Both the position numbers and the translations under genes were made by a program. From NCBI RefSeq assembly GCF_026340565.1, contig NZ_JAPEPB010000001.1, forward strand, positions 6,608,001-6,672,000: a stretch of DNA of 64,000 nucleotides, in the 5' to 3' direction. The notes under the pieces are model-generated. The model did no database searches. It was not told the origin of the DNA and saw nothing but the letters and a program-made list of their open reading frames with translations. Positions 16,542-25,199 of the stretch are shown here, piece after piece (the stretch's first letter is position 1; each line of letters opens with the position of its first letter). Source of the DNA: Kitasatospora sp. NBC_01287. GTDB taxonomy: Bacteria; Actinomycetota; Actinomycetes; Streptomycetales; Streptomycetaceae.

Positions 16542-16922
16542 CTATGCGGTGAGCAGGCCGATGGCGTGGCCGTCGTGGTCGATGACCGGCCATGCGTCGA
16601 GGCCGCGGGAGCGCATGGTGGCGACGGCGAGGGGCGCGGGCATGTCGGGGGTGGCGAACGGCGCGCGGTCGTGGAGGATGTCGCGGACGGGGGTGCGCTC
16701 CGTGTACCAGGAGCGGGCCTGGAACGGGGCGAGGTGCAGGCGGGTGAGCAGGCCGGCGCAGCGGCCGTCCTCGTCACGGACCAGCAGGTGGCTGGCGCCG
16801 GAGCTGAGCAGGATGTCCATCGCGGTGTCGGCCATGATGTCGTCGCTGATTTGCAGCTCGGGGTGGTTCATGAGGTCGCCGACCGTGGCGGTGGCGATCG
16901 GGTGTTCCAGGGCGATGGTCAT
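16542..16922 (-). CDS. CBS-domain protein
   Basis: A 126-residue protein made of a CBS-domain pair: residues ~10-58 (VGDLMNHPELQISDDIMADTAM, SHLLVRDEDGRCAGLLTR) and ~66-126 (TPVRDILHDRAPFATPDMP, WPVIDHDGHAIGLLT). Such Bateman modules bind adenosyl ligands and regulate partners; here no partner domain is fused. The ATG at 16922 has a GAAGGAA site. Same strand as the rbpA homologue and the helicase. Confidence 0.82.
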   Translation of the reverse strand: MTIALEHPIATATVGDLMNHPELQISDDIMADTAMDILLSSGASHLLVRDEDGRCAGLLTRLHLAPFQARSWYTERTPVRDILHDRAPFATPDMPAPLAVATMRSRGLDAWPVIDHDGHAIGLLTA

Positions 16923-17050
16923 GAGCGGGTTCCTTCGTGTCGGTCCCACCGTTGACAGCGGCGTTCCGAGCTGCGGCTAGCGGCTCGGAGTTGTCCGGTA
17001 GGTGCGGATGCGCTCGCCAGGGGGGTGTGGCGCTTGTCCTGCTGGTGCGG

Positions 17051-17085
17051 GTGTGCCCCGCTTGGCGCGGCGGAGCGGGGCACAC
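17051..17085 (-). terminator. Terminator after DEAD-box helicase
   Basis: Perfect 12-bp arms (GTGTGCCCCGCT/AGCGGGGCACAC) with an 11-nt loop, starting about 10 bp past the helicase stop. Confidence 0.85.
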
Positions 17086-17094
17086 CTGGCTCAA

Positions 17095-18648
17095 CTACGC
17101 GGCGAGAGCGACGGGCGCTGCCTGACGGCTGCTCACGGTCTGGGTGCGGCGGCCGGTCGAGGGGCGACGACGGTTGCGGTTGCGGCTCGTGGACGCGCTG
17201 CGGCTCGTCCGCTCGACGACGGGGACGACGATCACGGTTGGGATGCCGGTGGGCACCCGGGCGCCGGTGATGCGTGCCAGCTCCGCGTCGGTGGAGTGGA
17301 CCCGGGTGGATTCGGGGGTGATGGCGGCCGTGGTCATCATCCGGGCCATCTCCCGGCGTTGGTTGGGCAGGACCAGGGTGACGACGGTGCCGGACTCGCC
17401 GGCCCGGGCGGTACGGCCGGCCCGGTGGAGGTAGTCCTTGTGGTCGCTCGGCGGCGCCAGGTTGACGACCAGGTCGAGGCCGTCGACGTGGATGCCCCGG
17501 GCCGCGACGTTGGTGGCGATCAGGGCGGTCACCGCTCCGCTGCGGAACTGCTCCAGGGTGCGGGTGCGCTCCGGCTGGGACTTGCCGCCGTGCAGGGCGG
17601 CGGCCTTCACCCCGTTCGCGAGCAGCTCCAGCACCAGGCGGTCCGCGCCGTGCTTGGTGTCGATGAACATGATCACCCCGCCGTCGCGGGAGGCGATGTG
17701 GGCGATGGTGGCGTTCTTGTCACTGTTCTGCACGTGCAGCAGGTGGTGCTCCATCGTGCTGACCGCGCCTGCGGACGGGTCCACCGAGTGCGTGACGGGG
17801 TCCTTGAGGAAGGTGCGCACCAGGCGGTCGACGTTGCGGTCCAGGGTGGCGGAGAACAGCATGGTCTGGCAGCCTTCGGCGACCTGCTGGAGGAGCTCGG
17901 TGACCTGCGGCAGGAAGCCCATGTCGGCCATCTGGTCGGCCTCGTCCAGCACCGTGACGGCGACGCCGTCGAGCTGGCAGTCGCCGCGCTGGATCAGGTC
18001 CTTGAGCCGGCCGGGGGTGGCGACGATGATCTCCGCACCGCGGTTGAGTGCCTGGGCCTGGCGGCCGATCGACATCCCGCCCACCAGGGTCGCCATCCGC
18101 AGGCGCACCGCGTGGGCGAACGGGGTAAGGGCCTCGGTGACCTGCTGGGCGAGTTCGCGGGTGGGGACCAGCACCAGGGCCAGCGGGCGGCGCGGCTCGG
18201 CCTTCTGGCCGGCGGTGCGGGCCAGCACGGCCAGGCCGAACGCGATGGTCTTGCCGGAGCCGGTGCGGCCCCGTCCGAGGACATCGCGGCCGGCCAGCGA
18301 GTTGGGCAGCGTCGCGGCCTGGATCGGGAACGGCGAGGTGACGCCCTGCCGGGTCAGCACCGACACCAGCGCCGCCGGCATGTCCAGCTCCTCGAAGGAC
18401 TCGACGGGCGGCAGCGCCGGGGTGGTGCTCACCGGCATCGTGAACTCGCCCTGCGGGCCTGAGTTTTGACGACTGCTCCGGCCGCCGGACGGCCGGTCGC
18501 CGTAGAAGGAACTTCCGCCGGAGCGGGATCCGTAGGAGGAGCTGCCGGAGCGGGATCCGTAGGAGGAGCTGCCGGAGCGGGATCCGTAGGAGGAGCTGCC
18601 GGAGCGGGAGTTGGCGTTCTGGTACGAGGAGCGACTGGAACGATTCAT
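17095..18648 (-). CDS. DEAD-box ATP-dependent RNA helicase
   Basis: A 517-residue RNA helicase of the cold-shock/RhlE-CsdA type that unwinds structured RNA. The Q motif (FEELDMPAALVSVLTRQGVTSPFPIQ), Walker A GRTGSGKT (~residue 130), DEAD (~234), SAT, and the C-terminal helicase motifs (VAARGIHVDGLDLVV, HRAGRTARAG) are all present. The N-terminus has a Ser/Gly/Tyr-rich repeat (SGSSSYGSR x3), and the C-terminus is an Arg-rich basic tail, both likely RNA-binding. A GAGGAAGG site precedes the ATG. The csp gene lies 366 bp upstream on the same strand, as in the Streptomyces csp-helicase pair. Its 300-nt leader holds a GC hairpin at 18686-18715. Confidence 0.92.
   Translation of the reverse strand: MNRSSRSSYQNANSRSGSSSYGSRSGSSSYGSRSGSSSYGSRSGGSSFYGDRPSGGRSSRQNSGPQGEFTMPVSTTPALPPVESFEELDMPAALVSVLTRQGVTSPFPIQAATLPNSLAGRDVLGRGRTGSGKTIAFGLAVLARTAGQKAEPRRPLALVLVPTRELAQQVTEALTPFAHAVRLRMATLVGGMSIGRQAQALNRGAEIIVATPGRLKDLIQRGDCQLDGVAVTVLDEADQMADMGFLPQVTELLQQVAEGCQTMLFSATLDRNVDRLVRTFLKDPVTHSVDPSAGAVSTMEHHLLHVQNSDKNATIAHIASRDGGVIMFIDTKHGADRLVLELLANGVKAAALHGGKSQPERTRTLEQFRSGAVTALIATNVAARGIHVDGLDLVVNLAPPSDHKDYLHRAGRTARAGESGTVVTLVLPNQRREMARMMTTAAITPESTRVHSTDAELARITGARVPTGIPTVIVVPVVERTSRSASTSRNRNRRRPSTGRRTQTVSSRQAAPVALAA
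18517..18597 (-). repeat. 27-bp in-frame tandem repeat in helicase N-terminus
   Basis: Three identical 27-bp units encoding SGSSSYGSR-type repeats plus a partial fourth. Identity at the DNA level implies recent slippage; copy number probably varies between strains. Confidence 0.9.
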
Positions 18649-18944
18649 GCGGGAAACCTTCCTCGGGGCGGCGCGTCACGAGGAAGGCTCCGCGGCGCGG
18701 GGCGCCGGCGGAGCCCGCAAGGGAACGGGCCAGAAGTGTCACGGGCGGAGCGTGGACGGTAGAACCGTGCGGCACGTCACCTGCGGTCGGCGCTCACCGC
18801 GAAGGGGCGGGAGCGAGGACCTCGAACCGTGAGATGTCACGGCAGGGCGCCGATCCGGACGCGGCGCTGGGCGTCTCGCGTGGGGATGGCCGCCGGTGGC
18901 GGAGCCAGGGGCCTGAACGGCCGGGGATGTGCGCGATGCAATGC

Positions 18945-18986
18945 CGAGGGACCCGCACCGGGCATGTACGCGGTGCGGGCCCCTCG
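18945..18986 (-). terminator. Terminator after csp
   Basis: Long stem (CGAGGG-ACCCGCACCG paired with CGGTGCGGG-CCCTCG, one bulge) with a 10-nt loop, 28 bp past the csp stop. A derived copy of this sequence follows the csp pseudogene near 27.6 kb. Confidence 0.8.
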
Positions 18987-19014
18987 CTGCTAGGCGGGTG
19001 CCATGGCAGTAGAA

Positions 19015-19218
19015 CTACAGCGGGCGAATGTTCTCGGCCTGCGGGCCCTTCTGACCCTGCGTGACGTCGAACTCGACCTTCTGGCCCTCGAGCAGCTCAC
19101 GGAAGCCGTTGGCGTTGATGTTCGAGTAGTGGGCGAACACGTCAGGACCGCCACCCTCCTGCTCGATGAAGCCGAAGCCCTTTTCCGCGTTGAACCACTT
19201 CACAGTGCCATTAGCCAT
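19015..19218 (-). CDS. csp: Cold-shock protein (CspA family)
   Basis: A 67-residue single-domain OB-fold cold-shock protein. RNP1 (KGFGFIEQ) and RNP2 (DVFAHYSNI) are intact, and MANGTVKWFNAEKG forms the first strand. It acts as an RNA chaperone and possible transcription antiterminator. A strong AAGGAGAT site sits 6 nt before the ATG. The roughly 150-nt leader contains a seven-codon frame and a terminator-like hairpin, described separately. The DEAD-box helicase follows on the same strand after a terminator. Confidence 0.95.
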   Translation of the reverse strand: MANGTVKWFNAEKGFGFIEQEGGGPDVFAHYSNINANGFRELLEGQKVEFDVTQGQKGPQAENIRPL

Positions 19219-19316
19219 AAAGAAATCTCCTTCAAGGGGCAGTCCGGAACCCGCACAGCGCGGACTCCGAGTCGCCGCGATGAGCACCCGCCCGGGGAAG
19301 AGCCGGGAAACAAAAA

Positions 19317-19343
19317 TGCGCCTGCGATACATCAGCAGGCGCA
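19317..19343 (-). promoter_or_regulatory. Attenuator-like hairpin in csp leader
   Basis: On the minus strand, 9-bp arms TGCGCCTGC/GCAGGCGCA flank a 9-nt loop and are followed at once by TTTTT, a classic intrinsic terminator and rare in this GC-rich DNA. It lies about 100 nt before the csp start, so it may terminate transcription unless resolved. Confidence 0.6.
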
Positions 19344-19355
19344 CACAAAGTTCAT
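19332..19355 (-). CDS. Putative seven-residue leader peptide (MNFVCAC)
   Basis: ATG at 19355 to TGA; its last five codons and stop overlap the 5' arm and loop of the leader hairpin, the arrangement of translation-coupled attenuators. The ribosome site is weak, so translation is uncertain. Confidence 0.35.
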   Translation of the reverse strand: MNFVCAC

Positions 19356-19380
19356 GGGAACCACTACTGCAACTAAGGAG

Positions 19381-19386
19381 ACTCTA
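19381..19386 (-). promoter_or_regulatory. Candidate -10 element of csp
   Basis: TAGAGT on the minus strand would start a transcript near 19374, giving a leader of about 156 nt. A matching -35 is not obvious, so this is tentative. Confidence 0.35.
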
Positions 19387-19699
19387 GCAGGCCGCAGCTC
19401 ACAGTGGTGGGAAATTTTGCCCCGGAGGCGCTGTGTCCCCGCCCCGCGGGCGGGGGCACAGCCATCTGCAAGGCGCTAAGTATGCTCCCTAGCAAGGTAG
19501 TTGAGATGCTGCCTGCCCTGGATGTCGGGGCCGAGGGGGAGGGGTGCGGTGCGACCGGCACAGCCTCAGAGTCGCCCTGCGCACGTCTGGACCGTCGGCC
19601 CCGAGCCGGAAAAGGTAAAGTCACCCGCCGTTTCGGGGTCGGCGGAATTGTGGCTTCCGCGCGGGGTCAATTTGTGCTTTTCGCTGCATACTGGAGGGG

Positions 19700-19924
19700 A
19701 TGACGAAATCAGTAGTTCGGCGCCACCTGCCCACCAGTCCCTTCAAAGTCCGGGTCGAAGCGCCGCGCAAGCGGTTCGAGGTGGGAGACCGGGTCTCGCA
19801 CGACCGGTACGGCCTCGGCCGGGCGATCGGGGTCGAGGCCGACAGTGACATCGCGGTCCTCGTCGACTTCGGCTCACAGCAGCGGCGGATCACCCAGCCG
19901 TACGCCGCGCTGTTCAAGCTCTGA
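19700..19924 (+). CDS. Small conserved actinobacterial protein
   Basis: A 74-residue protein with a compact beta-rich core (ERFEVGDRVSHDRYGLGRAIGVE-like region at residues 22-50, then IAVLVDFGSQQRRI). The pattern resembles the CarD/KOW-like small proteins often found beside csp genes in Streptomyces. The GGAGGGG immediately before the ATG is closer than usual. No function is known. Divergent from csp. Confidence 0.7.
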   Translation: MTKSVVRRHLPTSPFKVRVEAPRKRFEVGDRVSHDRYGLGRAIGVEADSDIAVLVDFGSQQRRITQPYAALFKL

Positions 19925-19969
19925 CGACACCGCCCTCTCAGACCCGCGGTCTCGTTTCCTGGCGGGTGC

Positions 19970-20533
19970 TCAGCGCTGCTGCCACTGACGATGAAGATCG
20001 GTGATCTTGCCCTCCAGGTGAGCGAGAAGAGCCTGATCATCCGCTGGCACGTCCCGGCCAAGCCTTTGTGCCACCTCGCGGTGCAATTGCAGCGACTCGC
20101 CCGTTTCGTCGGTGACAAGCACGGACAGGAGCGGCTCGTCGATCGCTGTCGACTGGTCCACCAGCGCCAGGACCTGGGTCTTCTGCAGGTGGCTGAGGGT
20201 GGGCAGCAGCTTGTGCCCGGTCCTCTGATGCAGGGCGTCCCATGAGGTGGTCCGCTGCTCGCGGGCGCTCTTCTTGAGCGCACCGCGGATGGCGTTGGCC
20301 ACGCCCGCCATGGGGCTGTTCTTCGCGGCGTTCCACCACGCCTGGTCGGCGCGGTCGGCCCCCCGGGCTGACTGCGGCGAGGTCGGCAGGGGGTCGCAGG
20401 CCGAGCTGTCGTCCGTGAGGGGAGGGGCTTCCGGTCCCGTAGGAGCCTCCAGGTACACGGTGGTGCTGTCCGAACCGGTGTTGCCCTGAGCGCCGACCTC
20501 GATGAGCTGCTCGTCCATCCTTGCCCTCTTCAT
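19970..20533 (-). CDS. Hypothetical protein
   Basis: A 187-residue soluble protein not recognised. Residues 1-65 are acidic and probably disordered; 65-187 are helical (SWDALHQRTGHKLLPTLSHLQKTQVLALVDQ, then LLSVLVTDETGESLQLHREVAQRLG). An alternative ATG five codons in has a closer AGGGCAAGG site. It converges on the small gene at 19700. Confidence 0.6.
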   Translation of the reverse strand: MKRARMDEQLIEVGAQGNTGSDSTTVYLEAPTGPEAPPLTDDSSACDPLPTSPQSARGADRADQAWWNAAKNSPMAGVANAIRGALKKSAREQRTTSWDALHQRTGHKLLPTLSHLQKTQVLALVDQSTAIDEPLLSVLVTDETGESLQLHREVAQRLGRDVPADDQALLAHLEGKITDLHRQWQQR

Positions 20534-20683
20534 GCTGTACTACCGCTGACCGGGATCATTGTGCACGCCGGCCGTCGGTCCGTTCCTCACGCACCGTTCC
20601 GCCTTGGAGCGGGGCGTCCGGGCGGGACGCCGAGTGCTGGGCGGGTGTCGCGTCCGCGACGGCTGTGTCCTAACCTGTCCGTC

Positions 20684-21046
20684 ATGTCGAACCCTGACGG
20701 GCTGCTCGTCGACATCGCCGCGATGGTGGAGTCCGAGCACAGTAACCAGATGTCCCTGACCGTGGTGGTCCCCGGCGCGGTGATCACCGGCAGGCTCGCA
20801 CCGGTGGCCCTGTGGCTGGAGCGAGTGGCGGAAGTCCTCGAAGCCTCTGACCACTTGAAGCCCTTCGCCGCCCTCTTCACCCGACCCGCCGACGGTACGC
20901 CTGCGAGGCCCACTCATCTTCACCTGCACCGGGCGAAGATCCTTCAGGGGGACTTCGGGCTGCCCCACACCGGCGGCATGTACCGCATCGCCATCGAGGA
21001 CATCAGCAGCTGGACGATCGGAGACCTCAGCTACTCCGCAACCTGA
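20684..21046 (+). CDS. Hypothetical protein, faint GvpU-like pattern
   Basis: A 120-residue protein with an alpha/beta layout: MSLTVVVPGAVITGRLAPVALWLERVAEVLEA in the middle and HLHLHRAKI plus an Ile/Trp-rich C-terminus. The pattern loosely resembles gas-vesicle accessory GvpU proteins, but no other gas vesicle gene is present, so this is weak. The ATG at 20684 lies 8 nt after TAACCT, fitting a leaderless transcript. Confidence 0.6.
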   Translation: MSNPDGLLVDIAAMVESEHSNQMSLTVVVPGAVITGRLAPVALWLERVAEVLEASDHLKPFAALFTRPADGTPARPTHLHLHRAKILQGDFGLPHTGGMYRIAIEDISSWTIGDLSYSAT

Positions 21047-21340
21047 CACGGACCCTGCGGTCGCGAAGGGAACCCAGGCGGTCAGCGCTACCTGCCGACG
21101 CATGACAGTGGCCAAGCCGCAGCAGCTCGCTGCGGCAACCCGCCACACCTGCACGCAGATGTACACGGCCGCCGGCCCGGTACGGGCGGCGTGGCATTCT
21201 GGGGCCCTAGGTCTCCACGGCGCCTTCGGCTGCGGACCCCTGACCAGCCGTTCTGGTCGGCGCCCGTCGCGGTTCACGTGCGGCCGGTGAGTTCCACTCC
21301 CGCCGCCCCGGACGGTTCGTCGGAGGCGTCCGACTCAGCA

Positions 21341-21384
21341 AGCAGACGGGCCGTCACCGGTGTCTCGGTGACGGCCCGTCTGCT
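21341..21384 (-). terminator. Perfect 18-bp terminator
   Basis: 18-bp perfect arms with an 8-nt loop, followed by TTTC on the plus strand. It lies just past the stop of the small gene on the minus strand. The rest of 21047-21340 shows no gene. Confidence 0.85.
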
Positions 21385-21390
21385 TTCTGC

Positions 21391-21543
21391 TCATACGGTG
21401 ACGCTGGTCAGAGCCTGGTGTGCGCGCCGCCTGGTGCGTTCGGCGCGGCTCTTGAGCCGCAGTGCGCGCGCGAGGCGATACCTCTCGGCTTCCCGCAGAC
21501 GGTTGTCGATAGTCGCCCGCGCAGTCTCAAAGTGGAAGGTCAT
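21391..21543 (-). CDS. 50-residue basic protein
   Basis: A short frame from the ATG at 21543, rich in Arg and Ala (DNRLREAERYRLARALRLKSRAERTRRR), predicted as one long basic helix. A near-perfect terminator follows its stop, which supports a real transcript. Function unknown; nucleic-acid binding is possible by charge alone. A longer in-frame start exists but lacks a ribosome site. Confidence 0.5.
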   Translation of the reverse strand: MTFHFETARATIDNRLREAERYRLARALRLKSRAERTRRRAHQALTSVTV

Positions 21544-22137
21544 GTCGTCCCCAGTCGAAGAGCGACCCGCCGGCATCACCGCGACACCAGCCCCTCGGGT
21601 CACCTACTCTGCTCCAGATTCTACCCATGAGTGCGGTTTCAGTCCTTGCATTTTACGATCTGTTCAGAAAATTGCCTTCTGATCGAAGGTAGAGGGTGCC
21701 GGTTGAGCGACGTCTTCTGGGTGCTCGATGCACCGGACTGCATGTCAGCCATGGCGAAGGCGAGGACCTCCTGCGGACGACCCTCGCCTGGCCGGCCCTG
21801 GAACTCCTCGTAGACGCGCCTGGCATCAAGTACAGCGCCCAGGCCAGGTCCCGTAGCGGTGCCACTCGGCCATCGGTGGCCGGAGCAGTTGGCGGAGTAG
21901 CAACGCCCCGGATCGGTTGGCGCCGCTGTCAACGGCTGCTGGTGCCGACCGGGCAAGAAGCGTCGGCTGACCTGCTCACCTGTGCCCCCGTTTGAACGGC
22001 CTGCGAACTGCTGGCTGACGCACCTGTGGGTCCCACCTGGTTCTACGCGATTCGACACCCAACGTGGCGGGGTCCTGCGGCCCGTGCCTGAGCCCGCCAT
22101 CGGCCCGGCCGAGGAACCCGGTGAGTCTGACGCGTGG
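21544..22137. other. Gene-poor stretch
   Basis: About 590 bp in which I find no supported gene, hairpin or repeat. Open frames on the minus strand have no translation signals. Probably decayed DNA next to the interrupted phosphatase gene. Confidence 0.5.
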
Positions 22138-22537
22138 TCATCGGCGGTGCGACGCTGCCGCCGCGTGCGGGCCGGCCTCCACCCTGGTTACCGGGAGGCT
22201 CTGGAGGCCGGTAACTTCGGGTCCATGAAGGCTGACATGGTGCGTGATCGGATCGGCCTGGCCCGGGTACCGGCGGCGGGGCGGCGCCGTGCCGGCCTCG
22301 GCCTCACGTGTCGCGGCGATGATCCGGCCGGGCCCGGATTCGGACAGCTCGGCCATGAAACGCGGCCAGCTCCAGCCGTAGCGCTCGGGCAGGTGGGCAG
22401 CACCCTCGGACAGCACGGCGACCTGCTGGATCTGGGACAGAGGGATGCTGGCTGTCAGTGCGTGGTCTGCGGCCTCGGGTGTCGCACCGGCCACCCAGAA
22501 GCCCCCGGCGGCGTTGTTGCGGTAGCCGCTTACGGCT
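22138..22537 (-). pseudogene. 3' part of an IS-interrupted PP2C-type phosphatase gene
   Basis: Minus-strand frame SGYRNNAAGGFWVAGATPEAADHALT, then IQQVAVLSEGAAHLPERYGWSW, GPGRIIAATREAE and a DPITHHVSLH ending (DDATVAHVSL in typical relatives). This is the second half of the Streptomyces PP2C-like phosphatase family. Removing the IS and one CGGCT duplicate joins it in frame (AEEAVSGYR) to the 5' part at 26406-26848. Confidence 0.75.
22533..22537. repeat. Left target-site duplication (CGGCT)
   Basis: CGGCT directly precedes the left inverted repeat and recurs directly after the right one at 26406-26410. Five base pairs is within the range for IS21-family insertions. Confidence 0.75.
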
Positions 22538-22802
22538 TGTGAACGGTCAGCGATTTCCCCCACTTCTGAGGGTTCGTGGTCACGGAATGGGACAGGGGCG
22601 TGGTCACGAGTCCCCAGGGGGAAGCTGACCACGACAGAAGCCTCGAATGCCCCAGATCGGGTGGTTTGACCTGCGAGTGATCCTTCCATCCGAGTCGTTC
22701 AGGTTCCCCTTGGGCATCCCCGAGCCGGGTTGAGGGTCCTGACCGTCTCGGAGTCGTCACCGTCCCTCGACCGACGGGCCGAGAGGTCGACGGACACTCT
22801 GG

Positions 22803-24427
22803 ATGGCAAGGAGAACGTTCACCGTGGTCGACATCGTCGAGATCTACGTCCACTGGTACGCGGGCCGGTCGAAGAACCAGCTCGCGGCCTCGTTGGGGGT
22901 GGACCGCAAGACCATCAGGAAGTATCTGGCGCCGGCGGAGGCGTCCGGGGTGGCCCCGGGTGGGCCGCCGATGAGCGAGGCGGACTGGGGAAAGCTGATC
23001 AAGAGCTGGTTCCCCGATCTGGCCCGGCGCCGGCTGAACCAGGTCACGTGGGCGGAGATCGAGCCGCACCGTGACCTGGTCAAGGGGTTGCTGGAGACGA
23101 CCACGGTGACCACGATCCACCAACGCCTCAGAGACGAGGGGAAGTTGGCGGTGTCGTTGTCGACGTTCCGCCGGTGGGTGACCGAGAACCTCCCGGACGA
23201 GTCGGCCCGGTCGAAGGTGACGGTGCTGCGGGACGACGTCGAGCCGGGCTCGGAGGCCCAGATCGACTACGGGTTCCTGGGTCAGTGGATCAACCCGTCG
23301 ACCGGCAAGCGGCACCGGATCTGGGCGTTCGTGATGGTGCTGCCCTGCTCGCGGCACATGTTCGTCCGACCGGTGGTTCACATGGACCAGCACGCGTGGA
23401 CCCAGGCCCACGTCGAAGCGTTCCGGTTCTTCGGCGGTGTCCCGCGGCGCCTGGTGCCGGACAACCTGCGCACGGCGGTGGACCGGCCGGACCTCTACGA
23501 CCCGAAGATCAACAAGTCGTACGCCGAGCTCGCTACCTACTACGGCACCTTGGTCGACCCGGCCCGGGCAGCGAAGCCGAAGGACAAGCCGCGGGTCGAA
23601 CGGCCGATGCCATATGTCCGCGACTCGTTCTGGAGCGGGCGCCAGTTCACCTCGGTCGAGCAGATGCAGGCCGAGGCCCTGACCTGGTCGACCGGCACCG
23701 CCGGCCGCAGGCAGTGCCGCCCGCTGGGCGGTGCGAGTCCGCTGTCGGTGTTCGAGGCGGTGGAGGCCAAGGCCCTGCTGCCGGTGCCGGACAAGCCGTT
23801 CGTGCTGGCCCGCTGGTCCACCGCCGCGGTCGGCCCGGACATCCACATCAAGGTCGGCCGCACCCCCTACTCGGTGCCGTGGAAGCTGATCGGCCGCGAG
23901 GTCGACGTCCGCTCCACCGCCACCATGATCCAGGTCTTCCACGAGGGCGAGCTGGTCAAGACCCACGCCGCACTCGACCAGGGCAAGCGCACGGACAAGA
24001 ACGACTACCCGCCGGAGAAGATCGCCTTCCAGATGAAGACGCCGATCTGGTGCCGCAGCCAGTCCTCCGAGGTCGGCGACGCCTGCCGCGAGGTGATCGA
24101 CCAGCTGCTGGAGGTCAACGCGCTCTACCGGCTCCGCGCGGCCCAGGGGATCCTCGGGCTGCGGAAGAAGTACGGCGACCAGCGGCTGGAGGCGGCCTGT
24201 AGCAAGGCCATCGCGGTCGGCGACCCCTCCTACCGCACCATCAAGGGCTCCTGATCGCGGGCACCGAGACCGACCCCGAGCCGGAGACCGGCGACGCCGG
24301 GGCTGCGGCCTTCCTCCACGGCCCCGAGGGCCTGTTCGCCGCGAGCATCCCCTCCCAGACCTCCGGCGAGCTTGAAGGCACCCCGGGCCGCGCTGACGCT
24401 GACGACGCCAAGGAGGCCGCTCGATGA
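22803..24427 (+). pseudogene. istA: IstA transposase of IS21-family element, frameshifted
   Basis: DDE-type integrase of IS21 elements. An N-terminal HTH (KNQLAASLGVDRKTIRKYL, residues ~22-41) is followed by an rve catalytic core with AQIDYGFLG (first Asp), VPDNLRTAV (second Asp) and a Glu further on. The intact frame reads 483 codons to a TGA at 24252, but the family ending (IKG-LLIAGTETDPEPE...) continues in the +1 frame to 24427. The missing base is a C near 24250. In the restored frame the stop overlaps the istB start (ATGA), the standard istAB arrangement. A truncated but functional product cannot be excluded. Confidence 0.85.
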
Positions 24428-25199
24428 GCGTGATGGACACCGCCCTGCGCGAGTCGCTGAAGGCGCTTCGGCTGTCCGGGATGCTGGAGACCCTGGACGC
24501 GCGGCTGATCCAGGCCCACGGCGGTGAACTCGGCCACCTGGACTTCCTGCAGGTCCTCTGCCAGGACGAGATCACCCGCCGCGAGACCGTCGCCTTCCAA
24601 CGGCGCCTGCAGAAGGCGAAGTTCGAGCAGCAGGTCACCCTGGAGGAGTTCGACTTCGCCGCTTCCCCGAAGCTGCCCGCGGCCCAGATCCGCGACCTGG
24701 CCGCCCTGCGCTGGCTCCACGCCGGCGAGTCGGTGATCTTGTTCGGGCCGGTCGGGGTGGGCAAGACACACGTCGGCCAGGCCCTGGGTCACCTCGCCGT
24801 CCGCCAGGGCGCGAACGTCCGTTTCACGAAGACCAGCCGGGTCCTGGCCGAGCTGCCGGCGGCCACGCGGACCGCACCTGGGACAAGCGCATGCGCGAGC
24901 TGATCCGGCCCGACGTCCTCATCCTCGACGACTTCGCCATGCTGCAACTGAGCGCGGCCCAGGCCGACGACCTCTACGAACTGGTCTCCGAGCGGCAGGG
25001 GCGCTCGCTGATCATCACCAGCAACCGGGCGCCCAGCGACTGGTATCCGCTCTTCCCCAACCCCGTCGTCGCCGAGTCGCTGCTGGACCGGCTGATCAAC
25101 ACCAGCCATCAGGTGATCATGAACGGCCCCAGCTACCGGCCGAACAAGCGCCCCAAGAACCCCGCGGACAAGCCGCCGATCAGCTGGAGAGCACGATAG
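24424..25199 (+). pseudogene. istB: IstB ATP-binding helper protein, frameshifted
   Basis: AAA+ helper ATPase of IS21 transposition. It has Walker A GPVGVGKTH (~residue 107) and, after the frameshift, Walker B VLILDDFAM and sensor SLIITSNRAPSDWYPLFPNP, the IstB signature. The frame breaks near 24860, where the family sequence LAELAGGHADRTWDKR needs one extra G; the second frame runs to 25199. Its 3' end overlaps the convergent deaminase gene by 20 bp. Confidence 0.88.

Noticed and set aside
20684..21046. Firm gvpU assignment
   Set aside because: Only a loose hydrophobic pattern matches and no other gas vesicle gene lies in the window.
21982..22542. Plus-strand frame over the IS left flank
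   Set aside because: Antisense to the PP2C remnant and crosses the IS boundary; no ribosome site.
22530..24764. 744-codon minus-strand frame through the IS21 element
   Set aside because: Shadow of istA and istB.
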